From: Gordionus sp. m RMFG-2023
Lineage: Eukaryota > Nematomorpha > Gordioida > Chordodea > Parachordodidae
DNA: 64,000 nt
Assembly (NCBI RefSeq): GCF_954871325.1
Contig: NC_088775.1
Location: 53,235,561-53,299,560 of the forward strand
Direction of reading: 5' to 3'
The notes beneath the pieces were generated by a model. The model saw only the letters and a program-made list of their open reading frames with translations. It searched no databases and was not told where the DNA came from. Shown here piece after piece: positions 11,537-23,139 of the stretch (the first letter of the stretch is position 1; each line of letters opens with the position of its first letter). Made by a program: the position numbers and the translations under genes.

Positions 11537-11979
11537 ATAAAATTAAAACATGGCCGCCAATAAATTTCAATCGGCTATTACAAATGAGACAGATTTTATA
11601 ATTTAAATTAATATAAAATTAATAACAAATTATTAGAAATTTGTAATTTAATAAAGTAAATAATACAATTTAAATATTAATTAATTAATTGATATATAAA
11701 AAATTTAATATAATGTAATCAATATATTTAAATATTTAATTAATTGATATATAAAATAATTAAATATATGATTGTTTGTAGTATTTAATATAATGTAAAC
11801 AATATATTTAAATTTAATATAATAGTTAATATTATTAACATAGTTACTATAATATATTTTATATATTAATTTAATTATATATTGAATATAATTTCATCAT
11901 ATATAAATTTAATTATAATTATTTATAATATATTTAGATATAGAAATATTATTGGTTTATATAATATATTGCTTTATGA
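11537..11979. other. Low-complexity AT-rich stretch
   Basis: Almost pure A/T with repeated TTAATTAATTGATATATAAA-like phrases. No gene or element was recognised. Confidence 0.6.
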
Positions 11980-12305
11980 TTAATTGGTATATATTAATTA
12001 CTTAACTTACTAAGAAATCCCTAGATAAATTTTTTATCGTTGGATTTATACTTATTTATATAATCATCAGATTTCCTCACATCTTTTAATTTTTTTGAGA
12101 TTCTATTAGTATATATAAGTTACCTAACTTAGTAGGAAATCCCTGAATAACTTTTTTATCGTTGGATTTATACTTATTTATATAATCATCAGATTTCCTC
12201 ATATCTATTAATTTTTTTGAGATTCTATTAGTATATATAAGTTACCTAACTTAGAAGGAAATCCCTGAATAAATTTTTTGTCGTTGGATTAATACTTATT
12301 GCAAT
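11980..12305 (+). repeat. Three-copy tandem repeat of about 121 bp
   Basis: Three copies recognised by TTACCTAACTTAGTAGGAAA, ATCCCTGAATAA and TCGTTGGATTTATACTTATT, with period about 121 bp; the last copy is truncated after TAATACTTATT. The units are about 90 percent identical. No coding potential was seen. Confidence 0.8.
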
Positions 12306-12750
12306 GTTACACATTTATTAGCATTAAAGGATATATTTTTATTTTATTAAATAATATTAATTTCACAAATAAATATATAATCTTATAATACATTATTTAT
12401 AAGGGTATCATTTAGTATAAATATTCGAATAACGTTAAATACAGAAAAAAATAATTGGATAAAAAATGCGCATAAATGCAATACATAACTTAATAAATAA
12501 ATAAAAAATCACAAAAATTGTGGATAAATACAATATAAAATTAGGCTATAAATGTAAGAACGACCATAAATATTGTAATTGGCTTATACCACTTCTGTAT
12601 GACCCGACTAAAATATAAATACTTAGACTAATAGCTGTTATTTTATTGACAACATGAAAATTATTGAACAATTAATATAATTACATGACGGAGGAAAAAT
12701 CGTGAAAAAAGAATATATGGCAAAAGTAGACATTGTAGTTTTAAAAAAAC
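12306..12750. other. AT-rich stretch, probably 3' flank of the second MULE
   Basis: No open frame was recognised. It directly follows the stop of the minus-strand MULE gene and probably holds its untranslated 3' part and end. No terminal inverted repeat could be fixed. Confidence 0.4.
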
Positions 12751-14112
12751 TTAAATGTGATTAGATTTTTTTGAATATAAATATCTTGATATTTTTTCTA
12801 AATATTCCATAGGAGTATATATATACCCACAATAAAGAAATATATTTTCCCTAATTTTATCGTCTATTTTGTAATATATTTTTCTTCTCTCTGTAACTTT
12901 CCTTCCATCATCTAATTGTAATAATTTAAGGTCCATGTCCTGTTCTATAATTTTTATAATAAAAAGATAAATGTCAGGATGAGAGTAAGGAAAATATTCT
13001 TTCAAAGATCTGTGGAAACCTTCGACATAATTATTTGTCCTTTCACCTCTAACATCAAATGTATTCCACATTTGGTAGTTAAATCTTGCATTACTATTAA
13101 TCCAAGTATTTTCAAAATAATCTAAAAAGTTGTATATAGAATACAACCCAAAAGAATCAGCTTGTATTTTTAGTTCATTCATAATATATGGCACATCCCG
13201 CTCTAATAAAAACGGAATAGCCATAATTATACGGAAAAATTTTTTTACATCATTATTTTGTATATTTATCATGGTCAGACCACATTGCTGAATGCGCCTA
13301 ACGATACATTGACAAAAATGGAAATAACAGCCTTTGACAAGAATGTTTGGAAAAACATTCTTTAAGGCTAAATATACGCCAATTTCAAAATCAATGGTGG
13401 CATATTTTGGGGAAAAATTTAAACCTAAAGTTAAACAATAATTTTTTAATAAATTAAACATATTTATATAAGTATTTTTGTATTTATAGGTAATAATATA
13501 TAAACACATACAATTAAGGTATGGTTAATTAAAATATTAATAGTATAAAATTGATAAAATAATTTAGGGGAGGAATAGAAAGTTCCATCCAAAAAAATTT
13601 TTTCAGCCAAACAAAGGCGTGAAAGAAGAGATCTTGTAGAAAATATTAACAATTTTTTATCATCACAACTATGAACTAAAAAATTAGTTCCAGTCATGGT
13701 AATTGTGTGCTGTTGGGTTAATATAATATCACCATTTGAAAGGGGAAGGGGGGGTCGTGTTAATTGAATAACACGTCCCATAATGGATTTAACTGATAAA
13801 AAGGTAGGTAACGTTTTGGGGTTTTGCATACAGAAAGGATCGAGTTTTCTGTCTCTCATAACCTTTCTGTATGTCTTTCTAATACTAATATTTTTATTTA
13901 ACAGAAGTTCTGTTTTAAGCATATTGATCGTGATGAGTGTATTATATATTTCTTCATCATTATGATCAATATGCTTTTGTGTCATTATAAAATAAGTATT
14001 TAAAATCCCCCTCCCTTTACAATGTTTTGTATGGCATTTATAATATATTAATTTATCATTAATATACAAATACTTATTAGAATATAAAAAGTCATTATTA
14101 TATTTTGATTTT
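12751..14112 (-). pseudogene. Second FLYWCH-MULE transposase
   Basis: Homologue of the MULE at 2459-3942 but clearly a different family. Reading leftward: FLYWCH finger (DFLYSNKYLY, YYKCHTKHCKGRG, HIDHND; begins about 14112, upstream of the Met at 14069), helical linker, then the MULE core with DGTFYSS, IDFEIG, GCYFHFCQC and NNYVEGFHRS. The two frames 13464-14069 and 12751-13509 join within the sequence for YILLP followed by KNTYINMF. A single-base loss there accounts for the shift. Apart from that the catalytic Asp, Asp and Glu are all present. The 5' neighbour is a three-copy array of a 72-nt linker exon at 14252-14555. Confidence 0.88.
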
Positions 14113-14251
14113 ATTAATTTATAAATTGATTTTTTTAAAAAAAATAAATCTTGAAAATTGAATGGTGATTGATTTATTTAAAAAGAAAATAAATTTTGAA
14201 TGTCATTGCAATTAAATTGATATAATGAATATTATTTATATTGAATTTTAC

Positions 14252-14555
14252 ATGGAATTGATGCATAATTGATTTCACTGACAACAGCTTCTTGGGTTAG
14301 AATAGGAATATCATCTTGAATAGCTTTATAATTGATATAGTAAATGAATTAATCATATTATATATGCATGGAATTGATGCATAATTGATTTCACTGACAA
14401 CAGCTTCTTGGGTTAGAATAGGAATATCATCTTGAATAGCTTTATAATTGATATAGTAAATGTATTAATCATATTATATTTACATGGAATTGATGCATAA
14501 TTGTTTTCACTGACAACAGCTTCTTTGGTGAGAATAGGAATATCATCTTGAATAG
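14252..14555 (-). repeat. Three-copy array of a 72-nt linker exon of the second MULE
   Basis: Exon-like blocks at 14252-14323, 14368-14439 and 14484-14555, each exactly 72 nt, with period 116 bp (introns of 44 bp). On the minus strand each begins after TTATAAAG and is open as two bases, 23 codons, one base. The translation starts IQDDIPILT and ends NYASIP, an acidic linker-like sequence placed just before the FLYWCH domain. The outer copies are followed by GTAAA donors, whereas the middle copy has GCATAT at the donor position, so it could use a GC donor or be unspliced. Symmetric phase 1-1 again allows inclusion or skipping in frame. Confidence 0.75.
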
Positions 14556-14909
14556 CTTTATAATTGATATAATAAATATATTGTATTTATTTTGTAAATA
14601 AGATAAAATTAATGTATTACTTTGACATCCAATACTTGCATATGAAATGGAAGCTTTAATAAAGAGGTAAATAATGTTAAAGGATGATATAAATAGGTTT
14701 TACTTTGGCATCCTACAGAAAAATAATTTTTTTGAAGGCAGATTGCATCTATAATATATTAATATAAAATTTATCTATAATTAATATACTCGTGCACTCT
14801 TTGGACATGGTAAATAAATTGTTCTTAACAATCCAGCGTCCAAGGCATGGTTTATTTGTGCATGTAAAGTAAGCAGTAAAGCTATTATAGTCTTTATGCT
14901 TTTTAAAGT
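14556..14909. other. AT-rich flank between MULE and gypsy element
   Basis: No gene was recognised. The right edge ends in AAAGT (14905-14909), the left target duplication of the gypsy element. Confidence 0.5.
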
Positions 14910-15271
14910 TGTTAAATAATATTAACTTTAAAAAATTATTTTTTTTTATCCTTAAGCCATTTATGGCGTAACTTAAAATTTCTTTTTGTTAAAAACAACT
15001 TTTATATTTTAAATCAATTTGTTTGTAAACTAATATTTTATAAATCAGTTTCTTTCTTTTTGTTAAAAAAACAACTTTTATATTTTAAATCAAATTGTTT
15101 ATAAACTAATATTAAATTTTATATTTTATAAATCAATTTACTTAACAAACTAATGTTCAATTTTTTATTTTTAATCAATTTATATAAATTACATTGTCAA
15201 TATATATAGCAAACTTTTTTTGAATATATCATCATTATTATTTTTTAATCTAAATCTCAATAAACTTTTTA
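14910..15271 (+). repeat. 5' LTR of gypsy element
   Basis: Begins TGTTAAATAATATT; includes two copies of an AACTTTTATATTTTAAATCA phrase and an AATAAAC near the 3' end. Nearly identical to the copy at 19704-20066. Confidence 0.93.
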
Positions 15272-15322
15272 TGGTGGCAGTTCCGCTACTTATTCGAGGA
15301 AGTCGTAAATAAATAAATAAAT

Positions 15323-18300
15323 ATGAAACAGATTCCCAATAATAATGTTAATATAATTATTGAATTTCCAATATACGCAGGCAATGGCGATCTTTTTTTG
15401 AGTAGATTTGAAGACATCTTCAAGGACAATCAGATATCGGACATCGAAAAAGCGGGTTCCTTTACAAGAAGATTACCAGATGAGGTATACATCAAGCTTA
15501 AATCGATATGTTCACCTACCGACTTCATCAATCCATCGATATTGATTGAAAAATTCAGGTTATTACACCCGAGGAAATCTACAAGTTCCAACTTATTATT
15601 ATTTAATGCAGCTGTACAAGGTAAAAACGAAAGTTACATCGATTGGGTAAGTAGATTATGCATTTTAAAAAATGAATGTTTGCTAAGTGATAGTAGAGTT
15701 ATTGAAAAAGTAAAAATTTCGTCAATCAGCAAAAATATTAGGCAGAAAATTACATTAAAAGAAAACATTACATTAGAAGAAGTTCTTACTTTAAGAGATG
15801 ATTTTGAAGAGTTAGAATTAAAAGAAAATATAATTGCTAAAGTTGAAAATATTTCTTTAAACGAAAAAACAGAAAATGATACAACCGTGAAACATATAGA
15901 AAGGCAAAGAGGCAGGAAAACAGAAGAAAATAAACAATTGGTGAGATATGGAGACCATGATGAACGACGAAATTTACAATCTAATTACGATAACAGACAA
16001 CGATGGACAGCAAGAGGCCATGACTTTCAAAGAAATATTTATCAAGGAAATAATTATAACCCCAGTTACCAAGTAAATAATTACAACCCTAGATATCAGA
16101 ATTATAACGCGAATTATTACAACGTCAGAGCAAACTATCCAGGATCGTACAATAATTCTTCGAGATTTGATAATAGAACTAGTTATATTAAAAATGACTA
16201 TAATAATAATAGATTTAATAATGATTACAATTACAGATATAACAGACATTATAACGATTCAAGATGTATTCAAAGATATAATGATAATCATAATATTGGG
16301 AATCGAGGAACTAATCAAGTATGCAATTATAAATATCATAACAACGACAATAATCAATCACGATATACAAATAAAGTAAACACTGTTAATATAGAAGAGA
16401 TAAAAGAAGATGATAATGACAAACTAGAAAGAAAAGAATATAATTTATACAATTTAGACATAAACAATATGGATACCGATAATAATTACACAGCTAACGA
16501 TGCTTACAAGGTCACGGTATATTTGAATGAGATGCCTATTTTGATGCAGATCGACACCGGGTCAAAGTATAGTATTCTACCGATTCATATCGCGAAAAAG
16601 ATTGGAGTAAAAATCTTAAATAAATCAGATATTAAATTAACTGGTTATGATGGAAACACAATAAATGTTTTAGGAACTACCAAAGTCAAGGCAAAATTCG
16701 AAGACAAAAGTCAAATCTTAACTGCTTATGTAGTCCAGAGTGATAAGATTGCACTGTTAGGAAGGACCTGGATAGCAGTCTTTAGAAATATACTAGATAG
16801 ATTTGTAAACTTAGTCGAAGAAGATTATGACAATACTATTCAAGAACTGATCAAACAATGCGAGTCAAAACTTAGCAAGAAACCAATACTACGCAATTAT
16901 ATCAAACTACATCTAAAACAAGGTGCTACACCGAAAATCATACCTCCCAGGCGTGTACCTTATTCTAGAATGGAATTGGTTACAAAAGAACTACAGAAGT
17001 GGATAAGCGACAAAATAATCGAACCTGTTGAAGAGGTAAGATGGGCCAGTCCTCTCACTCCTGTTGTCAAGAGCGATGGTTCAATTCGGCTATGTGTTGA
17101 CTTCAAGAATACTATTAATCCTGCGTTAGAGAATTTCAAGTACCCAATTCCACGCATTAATGACCTTATGGCAAAGTTATCGAAAGGCAAGAAATTTACA
17201 AAGATCGACTTTAAAAATGCATTTCTTCAAGTTCCAATACACAAAGAATCAAGAGAATTTCTCACTATTTCAACTCATAAAGGCTATTTCAGGTTTACAA
17301 GACTTCCGTTTGGATTAAAAACTTCGTCAGCAATATTCCAACAAACCATGGATAACATTTTCGGGAACATGAAAGACGTCGTGTTTTATATTGATGACTT
17401 ATTGATTACTGGGGAGGATGATGAAGCTCACGTGAACAACATAAAAATGGTACTTGACAAAATATCAAAGTATGGGCTTACACCAAACTTCACTAAGAGT
17501 ATATTTCTTAAAAAAAAACTACGGTTTCTAGGTCACGATATAGACGACAATGGAATCCATCCGAACGCAGATAAAATAAAGGCTATTTCTAATATGCCGG
17601 AACCTAAGACAAAAGAAGAGTTGGCAACTTTTTTGGGGATGGCGAGCTATTATCGAAAATTTCTGTGCAATTTTGCTGACATCGCCGATCCCTTATACAA
17701 AATAGTAAATAAAGACAAGTGGTCATGGGATAGTACACATCAAGAAAGCTTTGATTACCTAAAAAAACTCATAAGCACTCCGCCTACGTTAAATTTTTAT
17801 AACCCGGATCTACCAGTGGGCATTGCAACTGATGCTTCAAAGAAAGGGTTAGGCGCAGTTTTATTTCATATTGAGGGTGATGGCAAAGAAAAACCCATCG
17901 CTTTCGCGTCAAGAGCACTATTGAAATCAGAGTTAAATTATACCAATATCGAAAGAGAAGCTTTGTCGGTAATTTACGCGGTTAAAAAATTCCAGGAGTA
18001 TTTAATAGGCACAAGATTTGTAATAATTACCGACCACAAGCCACTCGTGTATATATTTACGAAGGGACTCAAGGACAATTCTTCCATATCAATGCGACTC
18101 CAAAAATGGAACTTGGCTATGGGAGCACATGACTTTACGATAGTTCACAGACCCGGGAAACGAAATATTGTACCAGACTGTTTGTCCAGATTACCACTAA
18201 TGAATACAGAAGAGATGGTACAAAAGTTAGATGACGAAATAATTGATGACAATTTTTGGGACACACCAATAAATTTTAAAAGAATAGTTAAAGAAACTAA

Positions 18301-19522
18301 TATTGATCAAGAACTAATGGAAGTAATTAATGATATAAGGAATCATGAGCAGATAAAGAACAAAACGTATAAAAATATGGTATTGGAATTGAGTTTAATC
18401 AAAGGTTGCCTTTTTAAAGAGAATAGGATCATAATACCGAAAAGTATGAGAAAAGAGATTTTGCAAGAGTTGCATAATGGGCATCTCGGTGCTGGAAAAA
18501 CAAAATCATTAGCGAGAGAGTATCTGTGGTGGCCTGGTTTAAATACAGAAATAGATCAGGAGGTAAAGAATTGCGATGCTTGCAATAAATACGCAGACAA
18601 TCCTCATAATATTCAAAACCCATGGGAAACAGCAACGAAAGTATTCGAGCGCGTACACATAGACTTTGCAGAGTTCAAAGATAATAATTTTATGGTATGT
18701 GTTGACGCCTTCAGCAAATTTCCTATTATTAGGAGAATGAGAAACACAACTACGGAATCAACGATTAAAGAATTGATGAAAATAATAAGTTTATTTGGTA
18801 TACCTAATAGAATAGTCAGTGATAATGGAACTAACTTTACCAGTAAATTATTCAAGAAATTTTGTGAAGATCATGAAATCGAACACTTGCTCACCGCACC
18901 TCACCACCAACAGTCCAATGGCCAATGTGAGCGTATGATTAGATCAATGAAAATGAATATGAAAAGGAATATGGAAAATAATAATAAAATAGACGTAGAC
19001 ATAGCTCTAGAAAAGTTTCTTTTTAATTATCGTAATACACCCAACGCAACGACCAACAAAATACCAAGCGAAGTAATGTTCTCCAGAATGATTAGGACAA
19101 AATGGGAGTTGATAAAACCGAGGGATGAAAGACATCATATACTAAATCGCAAGATATCAATAGATAGGGATATAGAAATAGGAGACAGCATATGGTATAA
19201 AACTTTTAAAGATAATAATTGGGAAAAAGGTACAATAATGCGCAAAAACGGAAATTTGTTGTATGATATAGATACTGGGAACAAAATTATAAAAAGACAC
19301 TTGGACCAAATAAAAAGAAGATCAACTAATGTAGAACTTTCTTCTAATGGTGCAACAGTTTTTAAAGCGAATGTTAATAATAATGCATCACCTTATACAT
19401 TGAATTTTAGAAGGAGAGGTGATGAAACAAGAAACCAAAACGTACAAATAAATGATCAGAATCAAAGACCAGTTAGAAATACTGTGTTGCCTAGAAAATT
19501 TGAAAATTTTATAATGAATTAA
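15323..19522 (+). CDS. Gypsy gag-pol polyprotein (1399 residues)
   Basis: Polyprotein of a Ty3/gypsy retrotransposon. Parts in order: capsid-like gag region (residues about 1-175), a basic Asn/Tyr/Arg-rich stretch (about 215-345) where a zinc knuckle would usually lie, aspartic protease (DTGSKYSILP, Asp near 411), reverse transcriptase (PFGLKTSSAIFQ and YIDD at about 689-692), RNase H (TDASKKGLG near 835), integrase zinc-binding domain (HNGHLGAGKT to CDAC, about 1048-1090) and the integrase core (HIDFAE near 1110, SDNGTNF near 1165, SNGQCERM near 1200). Gag and pol are in one frame, as in several gypsy clades. The element looks whole. It probably belongs to a Ty3/gypsy group without chromodomain; the exact clade needs a tree. 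Confidence 0.95.
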   Translation: MKQIPNNNVNIIIEFPIYAGNGDLFLSRFEDIFKDNQISDIEKAGSFTRRLPDEVYIKLKSICSPTDFINPSILIEKFRLLHPRKSTSSNLLLFNAAVQGKNESYIDWVSRLCILKNECLLSDSRVIEKVKISSISKNIRQKITLKENITLEEVLTLRDDFEELELKENIIAKVENISLNEKTENDTTVKHIERQRGRKTEENKQLVRYGDHDERRNLQSNYDNRQRWTARGHDFQRNIYQGNNYNPSYQVNNYNPRYQNYNANYYNVRANYPGSYNNSSRFDNRTSYIKNDYNNNRFNNDYNYRYNRHYNDSRCIQRYNDNHNIGNRGTNQVCNYKYHNNDNNQSRYTNKVNTVNIEEIKEDDNDKLERKEYNLYNLDINNMDTDNNYTANDAYKVTVYLNEMPILMQIDTGSKYSILPIHIAKKIGVKILNKSDIKLTGYDGNTINVLGTTKVKAKFEDKSQILTAYVVQSDKIALLGRTWIAVFRNILDRFVNLVEEDYDNTIQELIKQCESKLSKKPILRNYIKLHLKQGATPKIIPPRRVPYSRMELVTKELQKWISDKIIEPVEEVRWASPLTPVVKSDGSIRLCVDFKNTINPALENFKYPIPRINDLMAKLSKGKKFTKIDFKNAFLQVPIHKESREFLTISTHKGYFRFTRLPFGLKTSSAIFQQTMDNIFGNMKDVVFYIDDLLITGEDDEAHVNNIKMVLDKISKYGLTPNFTKSIFLKKKLRFLGHDIDDNGIHPNADKIKAISNMPEPKTKEELATFLGMASYYRKFLCNFADIADPLYKIVNKDKWSWDSTHQESFDYLKKLISTPPTLNFYNPDLPVGIATDASKKGLGAVLFHIEGDGKEKPIAFASRALLKSELNYTNIEREALSVIYAVKKFQEYLIGTRFVIITDHKPLVYIFTKGLKDNSSISMRLQKWNLAMGAHDFTIVHRPGKRNIVPDCLSRLPLMNTEEMVQKLDDEIIDDNFWDTPINFKRIVKETNIDQELMEVINDIRNHEQIKNKTYKNMVLELSLIKGCLFKENRIIIPKSMRKEILQELHNGHLGAGKTKSLAREYLWWPGLNTEIDQEVKNCDACNKYADNPHNIQNPWETATKVFERVHIDFAEFKDNNFMVCVDAFSKFPIIRRMRNTTTESTIKELMKIISLFGIPNRIVSDNGTNFTSKLFKKFCEDHEIEHLLTAPHHQQSNGQCERMIRSMKMNMKRNMENNNKIDVDIALEKFLFNYRNTPNATTNKIPSEVMFSRMIRTKWELIKPRDERHHILNRKISIDRDIEIGDSIWYKTFKDNNWEKGTIMRKNGNLLYDIDTGNKIIKRHLDQIKRRSTNVELSSNGATVFKANVNNNASPYTLNFRRRGDETRNQNVQINDQNQRPVRNTVLPRKFENFIMN

Positions 19523-19703
19523 ATTTGATAATAAATTTTTTTTCTCTCTTCCTTATATTAAAACAAAATTAGTTATTTTGTGTGTGGAACTAAATAGATA
19601 AAACGTACAAAAGATCAACGAAGGGGTTAACGAGCAAGAATGACATACAACTAAATTATAGACAGAGGGCAAATAAAAAAAATTAAAAAAAAAAAGTGTG
19701 AAA

Positions 19704-20066
19704 TGTTAAATAATATTAACTTTAAAAAATTATTTTTTTTTATCCTTAAGCCATTTATGGCGTAACTTAAAATTTCTTTTTGTTAAAAACAACTTTTATA
19801 TTTTAAATCAATTTGTTTGTAAACTAATATTTTATAAATCAGTTTCTTTCTTTTTGTTAAAAAAACAACTTTTATATTTTAAATCAAATTGTTTATAAAC
19901 TAATATTAAAATTTTATATTTTATAAATCAATTTACTTAACAAACTAATGTTCAATTTTTTATTTTTAATCAATTTATATAAATTACATTGTCAATATAT
20001 ATAGCAAACTTTTTTTGAATATATCATCATTATTTTTTTTTAATCTAAATCTCAATAAACTTTTTA
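19704..20066 (+). repeat. 3' LTR of gypsy element
   Basis: Matches 14910-15271 almost exactly and is followed by the second AAAGT target copy. An A-rich run with GTGTGAAA lies immediately upstream, at the position of a polypurine tract. Confidence 0.93.
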
Positions 20067-20071
20067 AAAGT

Positions 20072-20808
20072 GATTAGGCATAGCCATCTATATAAATATA
20101 ATTAAGTAATTATAATAGTATAAAATATCACCTTGTCATATTTAATTAATAGTTTAAAAAAAATTGGTTACCTTTATACTTCCTATTTATATAAACTCAA
20201 AGTATTATGCTGGGTTGATTATTGAAAAATGGTATTTAGCTTGTAAATTCAATTTCACCTTTTTTCACCTTTTCGTAAAGCGACAAAACGTATAAAGTTA
20301 ATAATAATTCGAGACTACGGGACGATACGGAATATTTATAATAAAAATCCTGATGATTCAGTTTATCCCCTTGTATGATTCGAAATATTAAAAGTGCAAG
20401 TAAAGTCTCATATTAAGATAAACATAAATTTAAGCAATGATTTAAATATATCTACCTTATTAGATATTTTAAGAATAGAATAGAAACTAAAAACAATTAT
20501 ATTGTGTCTTAAGAAAAACAAATGATAAGTAAGGGAACTTTATTAGATACTTTATATTCTATGTATAAAAAAATGTTTAAAATATAAATTTTAATAATTT
20601 AGTCATATAATTTTAAATTATTTGAATTTGGTCTGCTAAATATATATCTTCTTGGAAGAATAGCCTTGGAATATTTGTGGGATAGGATCCTTGATGGTAC
20701 CATTAATGCAGATGGATGTGGATTTAAATTCTTTGTTAAGTATCATAGGAAAAATTTCAGATATAGTAATAAATTAGGCTCTCGTTTAAAATTTTAATAA
20801 TGATATCT
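20072..20808. other. AT-rich stretch with one possible exon remnant
   Basis: No recognised gene. On the plus strand about 20646-20780 is open and reads in part LEYLWDRILDGTINADGCGF and KFFVKYHRKNF. This could be a small exon of an unrecognised element, but there is no family match I can name. Confidence 0.3.
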
Positions 20809-21325
20809 GTTACCAAAATGGCGGGTCCAGCTGATTTGCTTTTAACGACGCTTAAAAATGCATTTTAATGAATGAATCGTCAGTCTAGGTATATTATATG
20901 TCATTGGATCGGACCGATACCGAGTAAATAATAAAAAAAATTTTTTTTGATCATAATTTAAATCGAATATTTTTTTATGCTTGCTAAATTATGAAATTTT
21001 TAGTAAGGGTGTAGCCTTGAGACTGAACCATTTATTAAAATAAGAATTTTTTTTTAAAAAATATTTAAAAAAAACTTACTGGTGCCATCGAGGCGCTATA
21101 ATCTATGAAATTTAAGAATAAATATATAAATAATACATTTTTAATTGAAATAATTTAAAGAAACAAAAAATCTTGCTATTGCTACAAATTTTAAATAACA
21201 ATGGGAGAGAGAGACGGTGGAGGGATTGGTCATTTATTTTCTATTTTAATCTTTATTTTTCAGATCAATTTATTATCTTCTCAATTTTCATTTAATTTTT
21301 TTTAGTATAACCTAGCAATAATTAA
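20809..21325 (+). repeat. Long terminal inverted repeat of a third MULE
   Basis: 20809-20915 is the inverted match of 6494-6590. From about 20936 (GATCATAATTTAAATCG) to about 21325 (ATAACCTAGCAATAATT) the sequence recurs inverted at 58815-59200 and, across an insertion, at 48568-48793. It includes GGTGCCATCGAGGCGCTATA and a GGGAGAGAGAGACGGTGGAG landmark. A more diverged copy lies at 51285-51530. Its position right before the MULE frame at 21330 supports a long MULE-type terminal repeat. Confidence 0.7.
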
Positions 21326-21327
21326 TT

Positions 21328-22240
21328 TTGATAAATAAATTTATAAGTGAGTGCTCATGGCATATTATATTAATATGGGTGGAAATTTTATGTCCCCAAA
21401 AAAATTCTGCAATTATATATCAGTACCCCCCCCCCCCCCCACCCCCAAAATCAAAATCTTACGAAAAAATATTCGAAATAATATTATCTAAATGTCAAGA
21501 AAGGGATTTATTCCCTGATCCATTATATATGTACATGGATTTCGAAAAATTTACTATGAGCGAGGTTAAAACTGTCATTGGTATGATCATTAATAAGTTA
21601 AATTATTTATATTTGTTTTTCCAATTAGGGGATCATATTATAATCAGAGGATGATTTACCATTTCTGTCACCCATAGAAAACTACAAAAGCTAGGTCTGG
21701 AAAGCCAATACAGAACCGACGAAGCCCTAGGCTTCTTTTGTAGCATGAGGGACGGCTTAGCATTTGTTCCTTTATGTGATATGGGCAATGCAATGGCATA
21801 ACCACTGGTAAAGATATTCTTGAATATTTCGATAAATATTACATCAATGGAGTCACGGGAGGTCACAAGAAGCAATTCTCAATCCCAGACATGTCGAATT
21901 GGGCCTCGATTTTCTCCAGAAACTTGGAACGTGAATGAGAGCACCGTATCTGATGAAGAACCCACAAATAATCAATGCGAAGGTTGGGATCATCATTTTT
22001 CATATCTGGTTGGAAATAAACGCTCATCAATTTGGGTATTGAATAATAAAATGAAATGCGAGGTTGCTGCCGATGAAACCAAACTTGAACGATGGCGTGT
22101 AGGTAGTTGGACACCAAAACAAAATCGCAGAGTTATAATACCCAGATTCGGTTAAAGAAACTTTGCGAGGAATACCGTGATAGGGTGCAAAACCTTCCAG
22201 ATTAGATTTTATGAGGGCGATTTTCACCTTTATTTGATGT
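21328..22240 (+). pseudogene. Third MULE transposase remnant
   Basis: Decayed MULE of a family different from the FLYWCH-MULEs. Legible blocks: YEKIFEIILSKCQERDLFPD and YMYMDFEKFTMSEV (21460-21580, second catalytic Asp region), then after a probable short intron LGLESQYRTDEALGFFCSM and LAFVPLCDMGNAMA (about 21690-21800), then DILEYFDKYYINGVTGG, and finally WNVNESTVS, NNQCEGWDHHFSYLVGNKR and SSIWVLNNKMKCEVAADE (about 21928-22070). The last block is a hallmark of invertebrate MULEs, with EGW holding the catalytic Glu. Several stops and frame changes split it. The run of C at 21426-21440 in the frame is unusual for coding sequence. Its left side is the long terminal repeat at 20936-21325. Confidence 0.8.
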
Positions 22241-23139
22241 CAACCGATATAATTATTATTCTAAATTATTAAATTTTAATATACATAATGATTTTTCAAT
22301 TAAATAGACAGATCTTATTGTAAATTTTATCAAATTATATTTATTACTATAGCAAATAATTTTTACGAAAATTAGTAATACGTGGGTTATTTTACTGGGG
22401 TATTTTTTTGTCCCAGTACCAATTTGAACATCAGCAATTTTTATGTGGGGTATATGAGTAATCTTTAAGTAATGAATTGGGACCTAAGAAAATTTATTAT
22501 TAAATTATATTTCTATAATAATTTTTTCTAAAATACTAATTTGCCTATACTTTATTAAATCCAAATAAAAATATACCGATATTATTAGGTCCTAACAGGA
22601 GGTTTTTTCCGAGGTTTTTTCGGGGGTTTTTTCCGGGATTCGATATTTTATTATATGAAATTAAAAATAATATTTACATTATAGGGGAAATGTGCCATGA
22701 TTATGTTTTTGCCTTTATGAAAAAAATTATTAAAAGAGGAAAAGATTTGTTTTGACTTTTAAAGAAAACATGGTACGTCTGATCAATTGCGAGAAAAATT
22801 TTTTTTGAGGAAGAATTATGAAAATCGATTTTGCGAAAAAAGGTTTAGTTAATCCCCCCCCCCCCCCCCACATTTATTCTTAAATACTTTATATAAATAA
22901 TAACAAATTCAGTATCGTTTTGTAATATTTTTTAAAGAAAATACATGTTCGCATTTTTTAGGCGTGGCAATTAAGTGTGTGAACCCCAGAGGCTCGTGAT
23001 CAGAACTGGCTTAGTCAATTTTTAGACCCAAACCACGGGTCTGAGGGTTACACAACTAACCAATTAACAAAACTTAATCTTTATTTTTATTTAAATAGTT
23101 TTCAAATCAAGAAATTTATTTATACGTGTAGATTTACAA
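22241..23139. other. AT-rich stretch with G-rich microrepeat and poly-C tract
   Basis: No gene seen. GGTTTTTTCCG-like phrases repeat at about 22600-22640, and a C run at 22854-22870 is followed by AT-rich sequence. Confidence 0.5.

Larger units (their letters stand above)
14910..20066 (+). mobile_element. Ty3/gypsy LTR retrotransposon, looks whole and young
   Basis: Direct LTRs at 14910-15271 and 19704-20066 start TGTTAAATAATATT and end CAATAAACTTTTTA. They differ at only about two or three positions in 360 bp, so insertion was recent. A 5-bp target duplication AAAGT lies at 14905-14909 and 20067-20071. A primer-binding-like TGGTGGCAG follows the 5' LTR, and a purine-rich run precedes the 3' LTR. 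One long gag-pol frame fills the interior. There is no env-like frame. Confidence 0.95.

Noticed and set aside
11288-11540. Overlapping frames on both strands with repeated GPLSRILK and RPIWPLKVEARDFK-like sequence
   Set aside because: Produced by the 102-bp tandem duplication; no family resemblance.
15974-16379. Open frames on both strands inside the gypsy nucleocapsid region
   Set aside because: They are shadows of the low-complexity AAT/TAT-rich coding sequence of the polyprotein.
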